A stretch of 64,000 nucleotides of DNA from Sphingomonas sp. 7/4-4 (GCF_027941955.1 NZ_CP115960.1:3736501-3800500), one strand, 5' to 3'. Shown: positions 41,139 to 51,382, numbered from the stretch's first letter. The notes: generated from the sequence alone by a model not told the origin. A program made the numbers and translations.

Positions 41139-44066
41139 ATGCGCAATCTTCACCGGACCGCCTGCCGGGCCAGCAGCTGGGCGATCGCGATATCGCTCGC
41201 CACCTCGGCAACGGCGCAGGAAGCCGCGCCCGGATCTGTGCAGGAGGCACCTGTCCCGCAGTCCGGCACCGTATTGCGAACCGGCGTTCCTGCCGGGTTC
41301 GACGATATCGACACGTCGGTCCAGACACTGTTCGATCTGACCTTCCAGGATGCGCGTGTCGGATCCTTCTCGGCGACGCTGAAGGACGGGCTCTTTTCGT
41401 TCGATGATCCCGCTGCCGTCGCCGCGGCGCTCGGCGACGCCGTCGATCGCGCGGGGCTGATCGCCTTCCTGTCGAAGCCTTTGTCCGCCAACGAGCAATT
41501 CCGCTGTCGGCCGGGGCAGAACATCGCGGTTGGCTGCGGCATCCTGCCGGCCGGCACCGCGGGCGTGATCGTCAACCTGGATTCCTTCGGCGTCACGCTC
41601 TTCGTTCCGCGCGAACTGCTAAGCACCCGGATCGTGACGGCGCGCGAACTGGGCCCGCCGATGTCGGGGCCGTCGCTGATCCAGAATGTCCGCATGTCGG
41701 CAGCGTCGGTCGACGGCGATCTCAATTATGGCGGCACCTTCTCCACGCTGGCGAGCATCGGCCGCACGGCGCTGATCGGCCAGACCACGCTCACCGACGC
41801 GACCGGCCTGCGCAGCGAAGAACTCTACGTGCAGCACATCTGGGCCGAACGCCGCGCCGCGGCGGGCCTGATGCAGGATTATCGCGCGCTGACGCTGAAC
41901 AGCTATCGCATGGTGGGCGCCGAGTTCGGTTCCTTCTTCGGTACGCGGATCGATCCCAGCAACGACAGCGCGACGCCGGTCGAAGTGCTGCTGCCCAAGC
42001 GCCTGCAGGTCGAAGTCTATCGCTACGGCGTGCTCGTCCAGAGCGCACAATATGATGCCGGGTTGCAGCTGATCGACACGCGCGCGCTTCCCGACGGCAC
42101 CTACAGCATCCGCATCGTCGCGCGCGACGGCAATCAGGTGGTGATCGACGAGACGCGGACCTTCTCGCGCCTCAACACGTCGCTGCCCGCCGGCAAGATC
42201 GGGTTCCGCGTGCGCGCGGGCGAACGCGTGCGCGACGACATCTTCTCGACCGGGACCTTCGGCGAGAACGGGGATTCCTGCCGCGGACCACCGGGGAGGT
42301 CGTTGTTTCCGGCGCGCTTCAGCGGCGGCTCGGGCCATCGATGATCGGTGGCGTGACGGCTACCAGCTTCGGGTCGCAATTTTTCGGCGAAGGCTCGCTG
42401 GAGGTCAGCCAGGGGATCGTCAGCGGGCTGGTCGGCGTCGGGGGCGGGTCCGGAGGGGCCTATTCGGCGTTGGTCACCGGCACGGTCCAGTTTCCGCGCA
42501 TCAGCATGTTCCTCTCGGCGCGGCGGATGCACGTCGATGACGACGCCATCGCGATCGACCGGCTGGATCGGTATCAGCCCTATTTCCGGACGCAGGACAA
42601 TATCTTCGGGTCCGTGCAGATGCGCGCGTTGGGCGGCTCGGTGAACCTCAGCGGCAGCTATACCCGCTCGCCGAGGCTGCCCACGCGCCATACGCTCGGC
42701 CTCCAATATACGCGCTCGATGCAGATCGCCCGGCTCGGCACGGCGATGGTCACCGCGGGCGCCTCGAAGTCGGACATCGACACGCGGTTCGGCTTCTCGA
42801 TCTCGCTCTTCCGCCGAGTCGACCGGAAGACGACCGCGAGCTTCACCGGCGGCGGACAATATGTCTCGGAGACGATGCCCGGGGAGGGCGTCGGGGCTTC
42901 TCGCCGGTCGCCGGGGCCTCGCTCTCGCGCGCCGAGCAGATGGGATCGACGGAAGTGCTCGGCGAAGTCGGCGTCTCCACCGACGCCGATTCCGATCAGG
43001 CGATCGCGCGCCTGCGGGCACTGTCGAACCTCGGCACGGCCGACGTCGCTGCGCAGTGGCGGTCGCGCGCCTTCGGCGACAGCGAGCTTTCCTATCAGTT
43101 CAACGGCGAGAGCGGCTTTGCCATCGGCGGCGGGGCAGTGAAGCTCGGTCTGCGCAACCCTGCGGAATCGATGGTGCTCGTCGATCTCGGCAAAGTGCGC
43201 GCCAGGCCGGTCGAACCCGAGCTCGACGATATTCCGCCGGCTACCGCTGCGGGTCCCGACACCGGCGTGGAAGCCGCGGGGATCGCCGCGACTTCCGAGG
43301 CGGCGCCGCCGCCGCGGGTCGCCGAGGGCGGATATCGCGTGACGATCGACGGCCGGGCCCAGAGCTATGTCGGCCCCGGCGCGCGCGTCGCGCTCGGCGT
43401 CCAGCCGCTCGGCGAATATGTGGTCGGGCTCAAGCCGGAGGGCGCGCCGCAGTTCGACCTCGATGCGACCCAGCGCTCGGTCACCGTCTATCCGGGCAAT
43501 GTCGTGCGCGTGCGCTTCGAGGCGCAGAAGGTCATCAGCCTGTTCGGTCAGGTGCTCGATGCGGCAGGACGTCCGCTCCGCGCCGCGCGGGTCGAGGCGG
43601 GAGCAGACGTCGCATTGGCGGACGATCGCGGATATTTCACGATCACGGCACCGGTCGATTCTGACCCTGTCGATCCGCGCGCCCGGCGGTGAACTCTGTC
43701 TTCAGCGCCCGGTCGGGACGCTCGCCGACGTCAGCCAGCCCGCCTTGCTCTATCGCTTCGGCCAGATCCGCTGCCAGTCGGGCGTGAACGCGACGGAGCG
43801 CCGCGTGCCGACGGCGGTGTCTCGCCTTGCAGCCGCCGGCCAGCGACGCGACGGCAGCCCAATCCTCGCAACCGCCCGGTGCCGTCCCCGCAGCTGCGGC
43901 TCCCGATCGCGGGGCCACCGAAGCGAGTTCAGCGACCGGTGCGTCGACGGAGACGAGTTCGGTGATCATTCCGAAGCGGGAGATCCCGATGCTGCTTGCG
44001 GTGGCGCGCGCCGATCTCGACTATCTCGACATGGTGCTGGGACGCGCTGCTACGCGCTATCTTTGA
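41139..44066 (+). CDS. Outer-membrane fimbrial usher, four frameshifts, long C-terminal tail
   Basis: The usher is an outer-membrane pore that assembles fimbrial subunits delivered by the chaperone. Signal peptide and N-domain (residues to about 150) precede barrel segments such as NYGGTFSTLASIGRTALIGQ, DGTYSIRIVARDGNQ and VTATSFGSQFFGEGSLEVSQG. Plug and C-terminal domains include VTVYPGNVVRVRFEAQ and LFGQVLDAAGRPLRAARVEAG. Frame breaks lie at 42270-42273 and 42893-42896 (GGGG for GGGGG), about 43659-43660 (one base too many) and about 43815-43825. After the normal usher ending comes an unusual Pro/Ala/Ser-rich tail of about 80 residues ending YLDMVLGRAATRYL. This tail could instead be a separate small gene from TTG 43827. 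Confidence 0.85.
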
Positions 44067-44213
44067 CGGCTGGACGAGCCCTTGTCGGTGGGTATCGGTA
44101 GTCCGAGTCGCAATATGAAACGTCCCCCGCACCGGCCAGGGGAACCTTTACGTGGCATCAACGCTTCCGACGGCATAATGCCGGCGATACGGGCGGTAGA
44201 GGAACACGCACGC

Positions 44214-45005
44214 ATGGATCGCCTGAGCAGCCTGCCGATCAGCCGCCGCCTGGGTGCGCGCAGCCTCGCGCTGGTGGGCAAACTGGAAGTCGGTCTGCCG
44301 CGCCTGATGATCTTCTGGGTGGTTCTGGTGAGCTTCGCCGCGGGCTTGCGGCTGGCCTATGCCGCGACGCCGATCGCCACCCCGACCGACGCGATCCGGA
44401 ATGCGCTGCCCTATCTGCTCGTGATCGTGACGCCGATCGCGACGATCTTCTTCGGCCTGCGCGCTTTCCCTTCGGGCGCGTTCGTCCCCCAGCCGACCGG
44501 ACGGCTCGCCCAGTTCGGCCGCTGGCGGCGCATCGACGCAGTGACCGCACGAACGCTACCCCTGTTCGGCGCCGGCGGGTTCATGGCCTCTTTGCTGATC
44601 GGCATCCTGATCAACGTGCCCTTCCGCACGTTCGAGTTCCTCGCCGGCGTGCCGGCACTGGGCGGAATGGCGCCCGACTGGTTCCGCATGCTCTACGTGA
44701 TGATGTTCGTCGACCTCGTCTTCCTGTCGGGCCTCTACGCCTTCGCGTTCGTCCTCGCCTTGCGCCATGTCCCGGTCTTTCCCCGCTTTCTCGCCGGCGT
44801 GTGGGTGATCGACGTCCTGATGCAGATCTGTATCGCACGCGCGATGGCGCAGGTCGCCGATCTGCCCGGCCCGGTCGGCGCGTCGCTGGCGGACATGCTC
44901 GAGGGCAATCTGAAGAAAGTGCTGATCAGCGTCGCGATCTGGCTGCCTTATCTGCTGCTGTCGCACCGCGTGAACCTGACCTATCGCTGGCGCGTGCCTG
45001 CCTGA
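44214..45005 (+). CDS. Multi-pass membrane protein of DUF2569-like appearance
   Basis: The 263-residue product from ATG 44214 (AGAGGAA upstream) has about five to six hydrophobic helices. Segments include LPRLMIFWVVLVSFAAGLRL, ALPYLLVIVTPIATIFFGL and KKVLISVAIWLPYLLLS. The last, followed by SHRVNLTYRW, resembles the DUF2569 membrane-protein ending. Function is unknown. It converges on the glycosyltransferase-like gene and overlaps its 3' region. Confidence 0.7.
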   Translation: MDRLSSLPISRRLGARSLALVGKLEVGLPRLMIFWVVLVSFAAGLRLAYAATPIATPTDAIRNALPYLLVIVTPIATIFFGLRAFPSGAFVPQPTGRLAQFGRWRRIDAVTARTLPLFGAGGFMASLLIGILINVPFRTFEFLAGVPALGGMAPDWFRMLYVMMFVDLVFLSGLYAFAFVLALRHVPVFPRFLAGVWVIDVLMQICIARAMAQVADLPGPVGASLADMLEGNLKKVLISVAIWLPYLLLSHRVNLTYRWRVPA

Positions 45006-46169
45006 GCCGGGTCCACGCGGAGCTGGAGCAGCAACAGCGCAATCGCCACGGTCGCCGGAACAGCAACAGCGCAATCGCCACGGTCGCCGGAACAGCGCTT
45101 GCCGCAACCACGTACAGGAAATCGAACATCGATCCGAAGATCGCGATCGTCGAGGCGAGTTCGCAGGCAAGGAAAACCTGCACCGAGCGGCGATCACGCG
45201 CGATGACTGCGATTGCGAACGACAACAGATCGGCGAGCAAGAGATAGCGTTCGTGCATCTTCGGCAGGAGATACGGGAACGTCATCGCCGAGAGCAAAGC
45301 GATGCGCATCGTCATCATCGGATCGAGGCGCCTGCGCGCGAAGACCGCGACATAGGCGACGACCGCGATCATAGCCGCAGTATAGCCCAGCGCGAATATC
45401 GCCATCGGTTCCCGCGCATGAAATGCCGCGACCACCGCCCAGGGCCGGGCGCGGTTCCGATCGTGTTGAAATAGGCACCTTGCCGTAGATAGATCGTCGC
45501 CAGATCGGCGGCGGGCCAGCCGGCGAGCCACGCCGGCAGCATCGCCAATGCGTAGATCGCCAGCGGCAGCGGCCATTCGATCAGGCGCGACCGATGCCGC
45601 AACAGCATGACGAGCACGAACGGCGCGAGGAAGATCGCCTGCAGCTTGAAGGCAAGGCCGAGGCCGAACCAGATGAGCATCGCACGGGGCCGCGCATCAG
45701 CCGCCGACACCGTCGCCATGACACAGGCGGCAACCCAATAGCCGTCACACTGGCCGTATATCGCAGCGTTGCCCAACACGCTCGGCAACAACACCGCCAG
45801 CAGCGCCGCCTCGTTGGCGAAGGGCCGCCGGCCGATCAGCCGGCGCACCGCGAAGGCGGCGGCGAGCACCGACAATAGCGCCAGCGACTTGACGATCGCT
45901 AGAGGATTGGTGGTCACCAGCGACGCCGCGGACAAGAGGTATAGATAGGGAGGCGTGTAGTTGCTGAACGGGACGGCGAAGGCCTTGATCCGGCCGGCCG
46001 ACAGGATGTGATCGATCCACGGATACAGGAATGTGTGCAGGTCCGGCGCGACGATCGGCCAGCACAGGCCGTAGACCAGAAGCGTCGAGAGCCCGATCTG
46101 GAGCGCCGCGCGCGGATTGGCGCGCACCCATTCGCGCATCCCGATCGAACCCGGCGATGGCGTGTTCAT
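44926..46169 (-). CDS. Polytopic membrane protein, mannosyltransferase/GT-C-like, frameshift and altered C-terminus
   Basis: This is a predicted inner-membrane glycosyltransferase of the GT-C kind or a related polytopic protein. It has many hydrophobic helices, the first loop having YPWIDHILSAGRIKAFAVPFSNYTPPYLYLL and later GQCDGYW and LPKMHERYLLLADLL, the last typical of GT87-type mannosyltransferases. The frame breaks at 45442-45444 (GGG for GGGG, restoring APGPWAVVAAF). A 32-base tandem duplication near the end (45029-45092) throws the tail into another frame that stops at 44926. With a single copy the gene would end at 44981. ATG at 46169 overlaps the stop of the upstream gene (ATGA). Confidence 0.72.
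45029..45092. repeat. Perfect 32-base tandem duplication inside a coding region
   Basis: Positions 45029-45060 and 45061-45092 are identical. Since 32 is not a multiple of three, the duplication changes the last codons of the glycosyltransferase-like gene. It is either a real slippage event or an assembly artefact. Confidence 0.9.
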
Positions 46170-47641
46170 CGGCGCGGAACGGTCGCGGGGCGGTCGCGGA
46201 TGTGGATCACTGCCCATTTATCGGCATATAGCCGCCGCCAGCCCGGTTCCTTGTCGAGCACGGCGACCAGTGCGTTGTCGGGCGGCAGGATCGTCCAGCC
46301 GAACTTCCAGCGGGCATCGGCCTCACGCCAGCCACGAACATCGCCTTGGGTGATCTTGTAGTAACGGGCAGTGAAATCGTCGCCGTACATGTCCGAGCGG
46401 CCATCGATGAACGGTGCGATGCCATGGAAGATGAGCAGCCCGCCGAAGCTGTATTCGTTGAAGACCGGCTGGCGCCGCAGCTCGGGCGGGACATGCCGGA
46501 GCGCGGTGATCGGCACGCCGTAGCTATCGGCTCGCTCGAACGGCGCGATCATGCGCCAGGCCGCGGTTCCGGCGAACAGCAGCAGTCCGACGATCAGGAT
46601 CGGCGCAAGCGCGCGCCGCGCGGTCCAGACCTGCGGGAGTATCGCCGGGCGGGGCCGCTCCGCGCCATCGGCCCATGCCCGGCCGAGCGGCTCGGCAAGC
46701 AGGATCACGGCAAGCGTGACCAGCACCATCTGGTTGCGGATATGATCCAGCGTCAGATGCAGCGCCACGAGCAGGATCAGCAATCGCAGGACCGGAACGC
46801 GCGTCGGGCGGAAGAACAGGAAGAACAGGCCCGAGAGCAACAGGACTTCGAGCGCCGACGCCCCGCCGAACCGCGCCGGCTGCCACTCGTCGATATAGGT
46901 GAGCAGGCTCAGGACGTTGACATAGAACGGGTATAGCAGGCCGCCGATCCCGCCCGGAGTCAGCAAGGCCGCGACCAGGCATGCCACGCCGAACAGCCCC
47001 CAGTCGCGGACCACCTTCATTCGGCTTCCGGCCGGTGCAGCGACGAGCGCCTCGAGGCCGAACCCGCCGGCGAGCGCCAGCCCGAACACGAAGCTGCCAT
47101 GCGCATTGGCCCAGACGAGCATCAACAATGCGAGCGCGAGCGGAGGCGCGCGCTCGCGCTCGCGCGCACGAAGCAAGGCGACCAGCCAACCGGCGAGCAT
47201 CGGCAGCGCGAGCAGATGCGGGCGGGCGAGCACGGACTGCGCGAGCCCGAGCGACAGATAGAGCAGCATCAGCGCCGCTCCGCCGGGCCGCTGCCAGCGA
47301 AGCAGGTGCAGCGCGAGGATCGCATAAAGTGCCGCGGCGGCAGCGCCGAACAGCAGGATCAGCCCGCTCCAGCCGCCCCAGCGCCAGGCTGCATACATCG
47401 CCACTTCGGACAGCCATTCATGCGCCACCCAGGGCTGGCCGCGCGCGGTGAACGAAAAGGGGTCGGCCTGCGGGACGACGCCGTGCGCGACGATCCACGC
47501 GCCAGTCGCGATGTGCCAGCCGGTATCCCCGTCGGCGAGCGCCGACGACAGCACGACGACGAGGGCGAAGGCGGCAAGGCTTGCCGCAAGTACGAAGGTG
47601 ATTCCGGAAAGATCAGGCCCGGTGACCTGTGGCCGTTCCAT
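46166..47641 (-). CDS. Large polytopic membrane protein of glycosyltransferase type
   Basis: The 491-residue intact protein has about ten to twelve hydrophobic helices. An early loop has DGDTGWHIATGAWIVAHGVVPQADPFSFTARGQPWVAHEWLSE-type sequence with acidic and His residues, and the C-terminus is soluble (FNEYSFGGLLIFHGIAPFIDGRSD). This architecture is known from uncharacterised relatives of PMT/ArnT enzymes; the enzyme activity is inferred. It is coupled to the next gene by an ATGA overlap, so the two probably act together, perhaps in glycosylating surface structures. Confidence 0.7.
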   Translation of the reverse strand: MERPQVTGPDLSGITFVLAASLAAFALVVVLSSALADGDTGWHIATGAWIVAHGVVPQADPFSFTARGQPWVAHEWLSEVAMYAAWRWGGWSGLILLFGAAAAALYAILALHLLRWQRPGGAALMLLYLSLGLAQSVLARPHLLALPMLAGWLVALLRARERERAPPLALALLMLVWANAHGSFVFGLALAGGFGLEALVAAPAGSRMKVVRDWGLFGVACLVAALLTPGGIGGLLYPFYVNVLSLLTYIDEWQPARFGGASALEVLLLSGLFFLFFRPTRVPVLRLLILLVALHLTLDHIRNQMVLVTLAVILLAEPLGRAWADGAERPRPAILPQVWTARRALAPILIVGLLLFAGTAAWRMIAPFERADSYGVPITALRHVPPELRRQPVFNEYSFGGLLIFHGIAPFIDGRSDMYGDDFTARYYKITQGDVRGWREADARWKFGWTILPPDNALVAVLDKEPGWRRLYADKWAVIHIRDRPATVPRR

Positions 47642-48183
47642 TCCGGTTCCCCCAAGGTCCTCCTAAATGGAGCCCCTCCATCCACGAATCACTCTATCGC
47701 CCGAGTCGCTCCGGACAAAGCCGAATCTGGTTAATTGTGGAAAACGGACAGTAACTTGGGAGTTATCGGATAAAAAAGACCTAAGTATATGACCTGAGCG
47801 GTCCATGAATATGTATGTCAAAGGATATAACAATTATAACCCTTGTCTCGAATGGCACATTTTTTCAGCAATTCTGGATGGTTAACCGAATGTGTCTACT
47901 ATGGACATAATACAGGCTATATAGTTGTTTTTACAGGATATATTTTATCATAGTTAATACGGATTAGCGTTAAACTACTGATAATAAACATTAAATAAAC
48001 CCTTATTGACTTGGTTGTCGCTTGGGTTCCCTGTCGGACTGCAATCCAGGCGTATCGGGCCTTTCGGAGCTTTCGGATGCTCCGGCGCAGCTGGCGAAAA
48101 GACCAGCATCAATCGCTCCTGACGTCGCCTCGAGATGAGCAACAGGCCGGGGGCCTTCTTCCGGCGGGGTTTGGGGAATTGTG
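47642..48183. promoter_or_regulatory. AT-rich spacer upstream of the Tad pilus operon
   Basis: This is a 540-base gap with no gene. The stretch from about 47720 to 48002 is far richer in A and T than anything else in the window. It lies between divergent transcription units and precedes the Flp pilin genes. It must hold the pilus operon promoter and is a likely target of an AT-binding regulator; no single box is assigned. Confidence 0.6.
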
Positions 48184-48369
48184 ATGACGACGATCAAGAA
48201 CCTTCTGATGGACACCAGCGGCGCCTCGGCGGCCGAATATGCACTTATCCTGGCGATCGTGGGCACCGGCATCGCCGTGGCCGCCTTCACGCTCGGCGGC
48301 TCGATCAGCAACGCCATGAACAAGGCGTCGAACTGCATCACCCGCACGCCGAGCGCCACGGCCTGCTGA
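48184..48369 (+). CDS. flp: Flp-type pilin, first copy
   Basis: The 61-residue prepilin forms the thin Tad pilus fibre after CpaA cleavage. The Flp signature SGASAAEYALILAIVGTGIAV has the cleavage Gly and the conserved Glu-Tyr pair. The C-terminal part has two Cys (SNC and the terminal TAC). ATG at 48184 is used rather than the GTG just before it; GGGGA precedes it. It is the first gene of the Tad operon and is followed by a near-identical second copy. Confidence 0.95.
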   Translation: MTTIKNLLMDTSGASAAEYALILAIVGTGIAVAAFTLGGSISNAMNKASNCITRTPSATAC

Positions 48370-48376
48370 TCCCGAC

Positions 48377-48397
48377 GGGGCGCCGTTTCGGCGTCCC
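48377..48397 (+). repeat. Hairpin after the first pilin gene
   Basis: GGGGCGCC, loop GTTTC, GGCGTCCC with one wobble pair. Without a T-run it may protect the pilin message or attenuate transcription into the operon. Confidence 0.45.
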
Positions 48398-48441
48398 GCC
48401 GTTCCGGCCGGGCGGGTTCCGGCACAGGAAAGGAAATCACC

Positions 48442-48630
48442 ATGACGACGATCAAGAATCTTCTGATCGACACCAGCGGCGCCTCGGCAGCCGAATATGC
48501 GCTGATCCTGGCGATCGTGGGCACCGGCATCGCCGTGGCCGCCTTCACGCTCGGCGGCTCGATCAGCAACGCCATGACGAAGGCGTCGAACTGCATCAAC
48601 GCCGCGCCGAGTGCCACGGGCTGCCCGTGA
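48442..48630 (+). CDS. Flp-type pilin, second copy
   Basis: The 62-residue paralogue of the preceding gene is identical in the cleavage site and hydrophobic helix, differing mainly at one position near the N-terminus and in the last 15 residues (INAAPSATGCP). The central 70 bases are identical between the copies, which suggests recent duplication or gene conversion. An AGGAAAG-type ribosome site precedes ATG. Confidence 0.95.
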   Translation: MTTIKNLLIDTSGASAAEYALILAIVGTGIAVAAFTLGGSISNAMTKASNCINAAPSATGCP

Positions 48631-48636
48631 TCTGAC

Positions 48637-48661
48637 GGGGCCGCGCTCCGGCGCGGTCCCC
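48637..48661 (+). repeat. Hairpin after the second pilin gene
   Basis: GGGGCCGCGC, short loop, GCGCGGTCCCC with one bulge, no T-run. It parallels the hairpin after the first pilin and separates the pilins from cpaB. Confidence 0.45.
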
Positions 48662-48701
48662 GACGGCTAGTATTGCATTCGGCCAAGCGGGGGCGACGGT
48701 C

Positions 48702-49610
48702 ATGCGTGGACAGGGACTTATCATTCTCGGCGTTGCGATCCTGGTGGGGCTCGCGGCGGTATTCCTCGCCAACAGCTATCTGGGGCGTGTCGAGGAACGA
48801 CAGGCCACGACGCCGCGCGGCATGGCCAAGGTCGCCGTCGCGCGCGTGCCGCTCGAATTCGGCACGGTGATCACGCCCGACAAGATAACGCTGATCGACT
48901 TGCCGATGGACACCTTGCCCGTGGGTACCTTCTCGTCGGTCTCGCAGCTTCTGCCGATGAACCGCAACCGCGTCGCGCTGCGGCCGATGGCAGTCAACGA
49001 GCCGATCCTGCGCTCCAAGATTTCCGGCGAAGGCGGGCGCGCGGCAATTTCCGCGGTGCTCAAGCCGGACATGCGCGCCGCCGCGGTCCGGGTAGGCGAC
49101 GTCGCCGGGGTCGGCGGATTCGTGCTGCCGGGAGACGTGGTCGACGTGCTCGTTACCCGTTCGCCGCCCAACGCCAATGGCGGCGGGCAGATCACCGACA
49201 TCCTGCTGCAGAAAGTCCGCGTCATCGCGATCGATCAGGATGCCAGCGATTCCGCGGACAAGCCGGTGATCGGCAAGACCGCGACGCTCGAGGTTTTCCA
49301 GGTCGACGCACAGAAGCTCGCGCTCGCCCAGCAAGTCGGCCAGATCAGCCTGGTTCTCGCCAATCCTTCGGCGGTGACGAGTCCGACGGTCGAGACGGTG
49401 AGCGTCGAGGACCTGCGCGACGGCGCCTATGTCGGCGGCTATTCGGACAAGGCGCCGACCTACCAGCCGCCGATGCCCTATCTGGCCGCCGCTCCGCCAC
49501 GCGTGGCGAGAAGCATTGTCCGGCCGCCATCTGCCGACAGCTCGACCGTTCTCATCGTCCGCGGGACCAAGGACAGCAGCTATGAGGTTCGTCATTATGG
49601 CGCGCACTAA
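48702..49610 (+). CDS. cpaB: Tad pilus assembly protein CpaB/RcpC
   Basis: CpaB is a periplasmic or outer-membrane-associated protein of the Tad system thought to stabilise the secretin. The N-terminal membrane anchor is LIILGVAILVGLAAVFLA. SAF-like segments VAVARVPLEFGTVITPDKITLID and AVSAVLKPDMRAAAVRV-like and FVLPGDVVDVLVTR motifs are typical. 302 residues, intact. Its 3' end overlaps the start of cpaC. Confidence 0.92.
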   Translation: MRGQGLIILGVAILVGLAAVFLANSYLGRVEERQATTPRGMAKVAVARVPLEFGTVITPDKITLIDLPMDTLPVGTFSSVSQLLPMNRNRVALRPMAVNEPILRSKISGEGGRAAISAVLKPDMRAAAVRVGDVAGVGGFVLPGDVVDVLVTRSPPNANGGGQITDILLQKVRVIAIDQDASDSADKPVIGKTATLEVFQVDAQKLALAQQVGQISLVLANPSAVTSPTVETVSVEDLRDGAYVGGYSDKAPTYQPPMPYLAAAPPRVARSIVRPPSADSSTVLIVRGTKDSSYEVRHYGAH

Positions 49611-51101
49611 GATAGCCTCGCGCCCGACGCTGGCGCGCGCACTCGCAGTCGCCGCCCTGCTGGCCGTGCCGGCCGCGGCGCAGGCACAGGGCCCGGTTTC
49701 GCTGCCGGGCTCCGATGTTCTCGCCGGCCAGCTCGATGTGCCGGTCAACAAGAGCCAGGTGCTGACCGCCGATCGGCCGTTCGCCAAGGCGCTGATCGGC
49801 AATGCCGACATCGCCGACGTGCTGCCGCTGACCAACCGGTCGCTCTACGTCCTCGGCAAGAAGATCGGCACGACCAGCCTGACTTTGTACGACCGCAACA
49901 ACAATCTGATCTCGGTCGTCGACGTCGCGGTGGGTCCCGACGTGATAACGCTGCGGCGAACATTGCGCGATCTGATGCCCAACGAGACCATCGGCGCGCA
50001 GATCTCCGGCGATTCGGTCGTCCTCACCGGCGTCGTGTCGAGCGGCCCCGCGGTCGATCGCGCCAAGCAGATCGCGACCACCTATTCGGGCGAAAAGGTC
50101 GTCAATCTGCTGACGGTGGGCGCCTCGCAGCAGGTCATGCTCGAAGTGCGCTTCTCCGAAATGAACCGGACCGCCGCCAAGAATCTCGGCCTGAACACCG
50201 GCTTCACCAACGGCAACGGCCCGCGCACCTTCCAGGGCGGCTTCGGCAACACCGCGCCGACCACGACCTTGCTGACCAACAAGAACGGCTCGCCGACGAT
50301 CGATCTCGCCGGCGTGCTGAGCAGCTTCGGCATCGTCGCCAAGGGCATCACGCTCGGCAATCTCAACATCTTCACCGCGCTCGATGCGCTCGAGCGCAAG
50401 GGGTGGTGACGACGCTTGCCGAACCGACTTTGGTGGCATTGTCGGGCGAGTCCGCATCGTTCCTGGCGGGCGGCGAATTTCCGGTGCCGGTCGCGCAGGG
50501 CGGCGGCGGAACCGGGAACGGCAACACCAGCATCACGGTCGAGTTCAAGCCCTTCGGCGTGAGCCTCGCCTTCACGCCCACCGTGCTCGACGACGGCGTG
50601 ATCAATCTGGTGGTCGCGCCGGAAGTCAGCTCGATCGATCCCTCGGCATCGATCAACGTCAACGGCCTGACGATCCCGGGGCTGCAGACGCGCCGCGCCA
50701 AGACCACGCTCGAATTGCGCGACGGGCAATCCTTCGCGATCGCCGGGCTGCTGCGCAACGACTTCCAGAGCACCGTCCGGCAATTTCCGCTGCTCGGCTC
50801 GATTCCGATCATCGGCACGCTGTTCCGCTCGACCGGCTTCCAGAAGCAGGAGACCGAACTGGTCATCATCGTGACGCCGCGGCTGGTGCGCCCGGTCCCC
50901 GCGGGCCAGATGAAGCTGCCCACCGATCGCGTGCGGCCGCCCAGCGAGCTCGATCTGTTCCTGAACGGCAGGACGGACAGCGCGGTCGGCGCCAATCCGC
51001 TGGATCCGAAGGACGCGCCGAAGAACCCGTATCCGGCAGCGCCCGCTCCGGCGGTGCCGGAGGGCGGTTTCTCCGGTCCCAACGGCCATCAAGGGAGGTA
51101 G
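49582..51101 (+). CDS. cpaC: Tad pilus secretin CpaC/RcpA, one frameshift
   Basis: CpaC is the outer-membrane secretin channel of the pilus. A signal peptide (to PAAAQAQ) precedes the BON-like N-domain (VPVNKSQVLTADRPFAKALIGN, SLYVLGKKIGTTSLTLYD). The secretin domain has QQVMLEVRFSEMNRTA, ALERKGVVTTLAEPTLVALSGESASFLAGGEFP and QTRRAKTTLELRDGQSFAIAGLL, then VTPRLVRPV. The break at 50400-50403 (GGGG for GGGGG) lies within ERKGVV. ATG at 49582 has AAGGA upstream; ATG at 49597 is an alternative. About 506 residues. Confidence 0.94.
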
Positions 51102-51106
51102 CGGAC

Positions 51107-51382
51107 ATGCGCGGCACCAAGATCCTCGTTCCGTTCGCACTGCTCGTGCTGGCTGGATGCACGCCGATCGACGCGACCTTCGGCGATGCGGTGAAGACCG
51201 ACTATGCGCTGCAGGTCATCAACCCCGAGCCGAGGCCGGTCTCCGCCGAAACCGCGGTGATGGAAGGCGGCTCGGGCGATTTGGCGGGCGCCGCATCCGA
51301 ACGCTATCGCAAGGGCACGGTCAGGCAGCCGCAGCCGGTCCAGACGACCACCAAATCGAGCGGCGGGGCGGGGCCGAACTGA
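51107..51382 (+). CDS. Small lipoprotein in the Tad operon (CpaD position)
   Basis: The 91-residue lipoprotein begins MRGTKILVPFALLVLAGCTPID with a lipobox. GGGAGG lies about ten bases upstream. It occupies the place of cpaD, but it is too short to be a full CpaD, which normally exceeds 200 residues. The mature part is rich in polar residues (SERYRKGTVRQPQPVQ). It may be a reduced secretin pilotin; that is inference. Confidence 0.75.
   Translation: MRGTKILVPFALLVLAGCTPIDATFGDAVKTDYALQVINPEPRPVSAETAVMEGGSGDLAGAASERYRKGTVRQPQPVQTTTKSSGGAGPN

Noticed and set aside
48003..49835. 610-codon minus-strand frame across the pilin and cpaB genes
   Set aside because: It contains a repeated peptide only because it is the complement of the two duplicated pilins; shadow.
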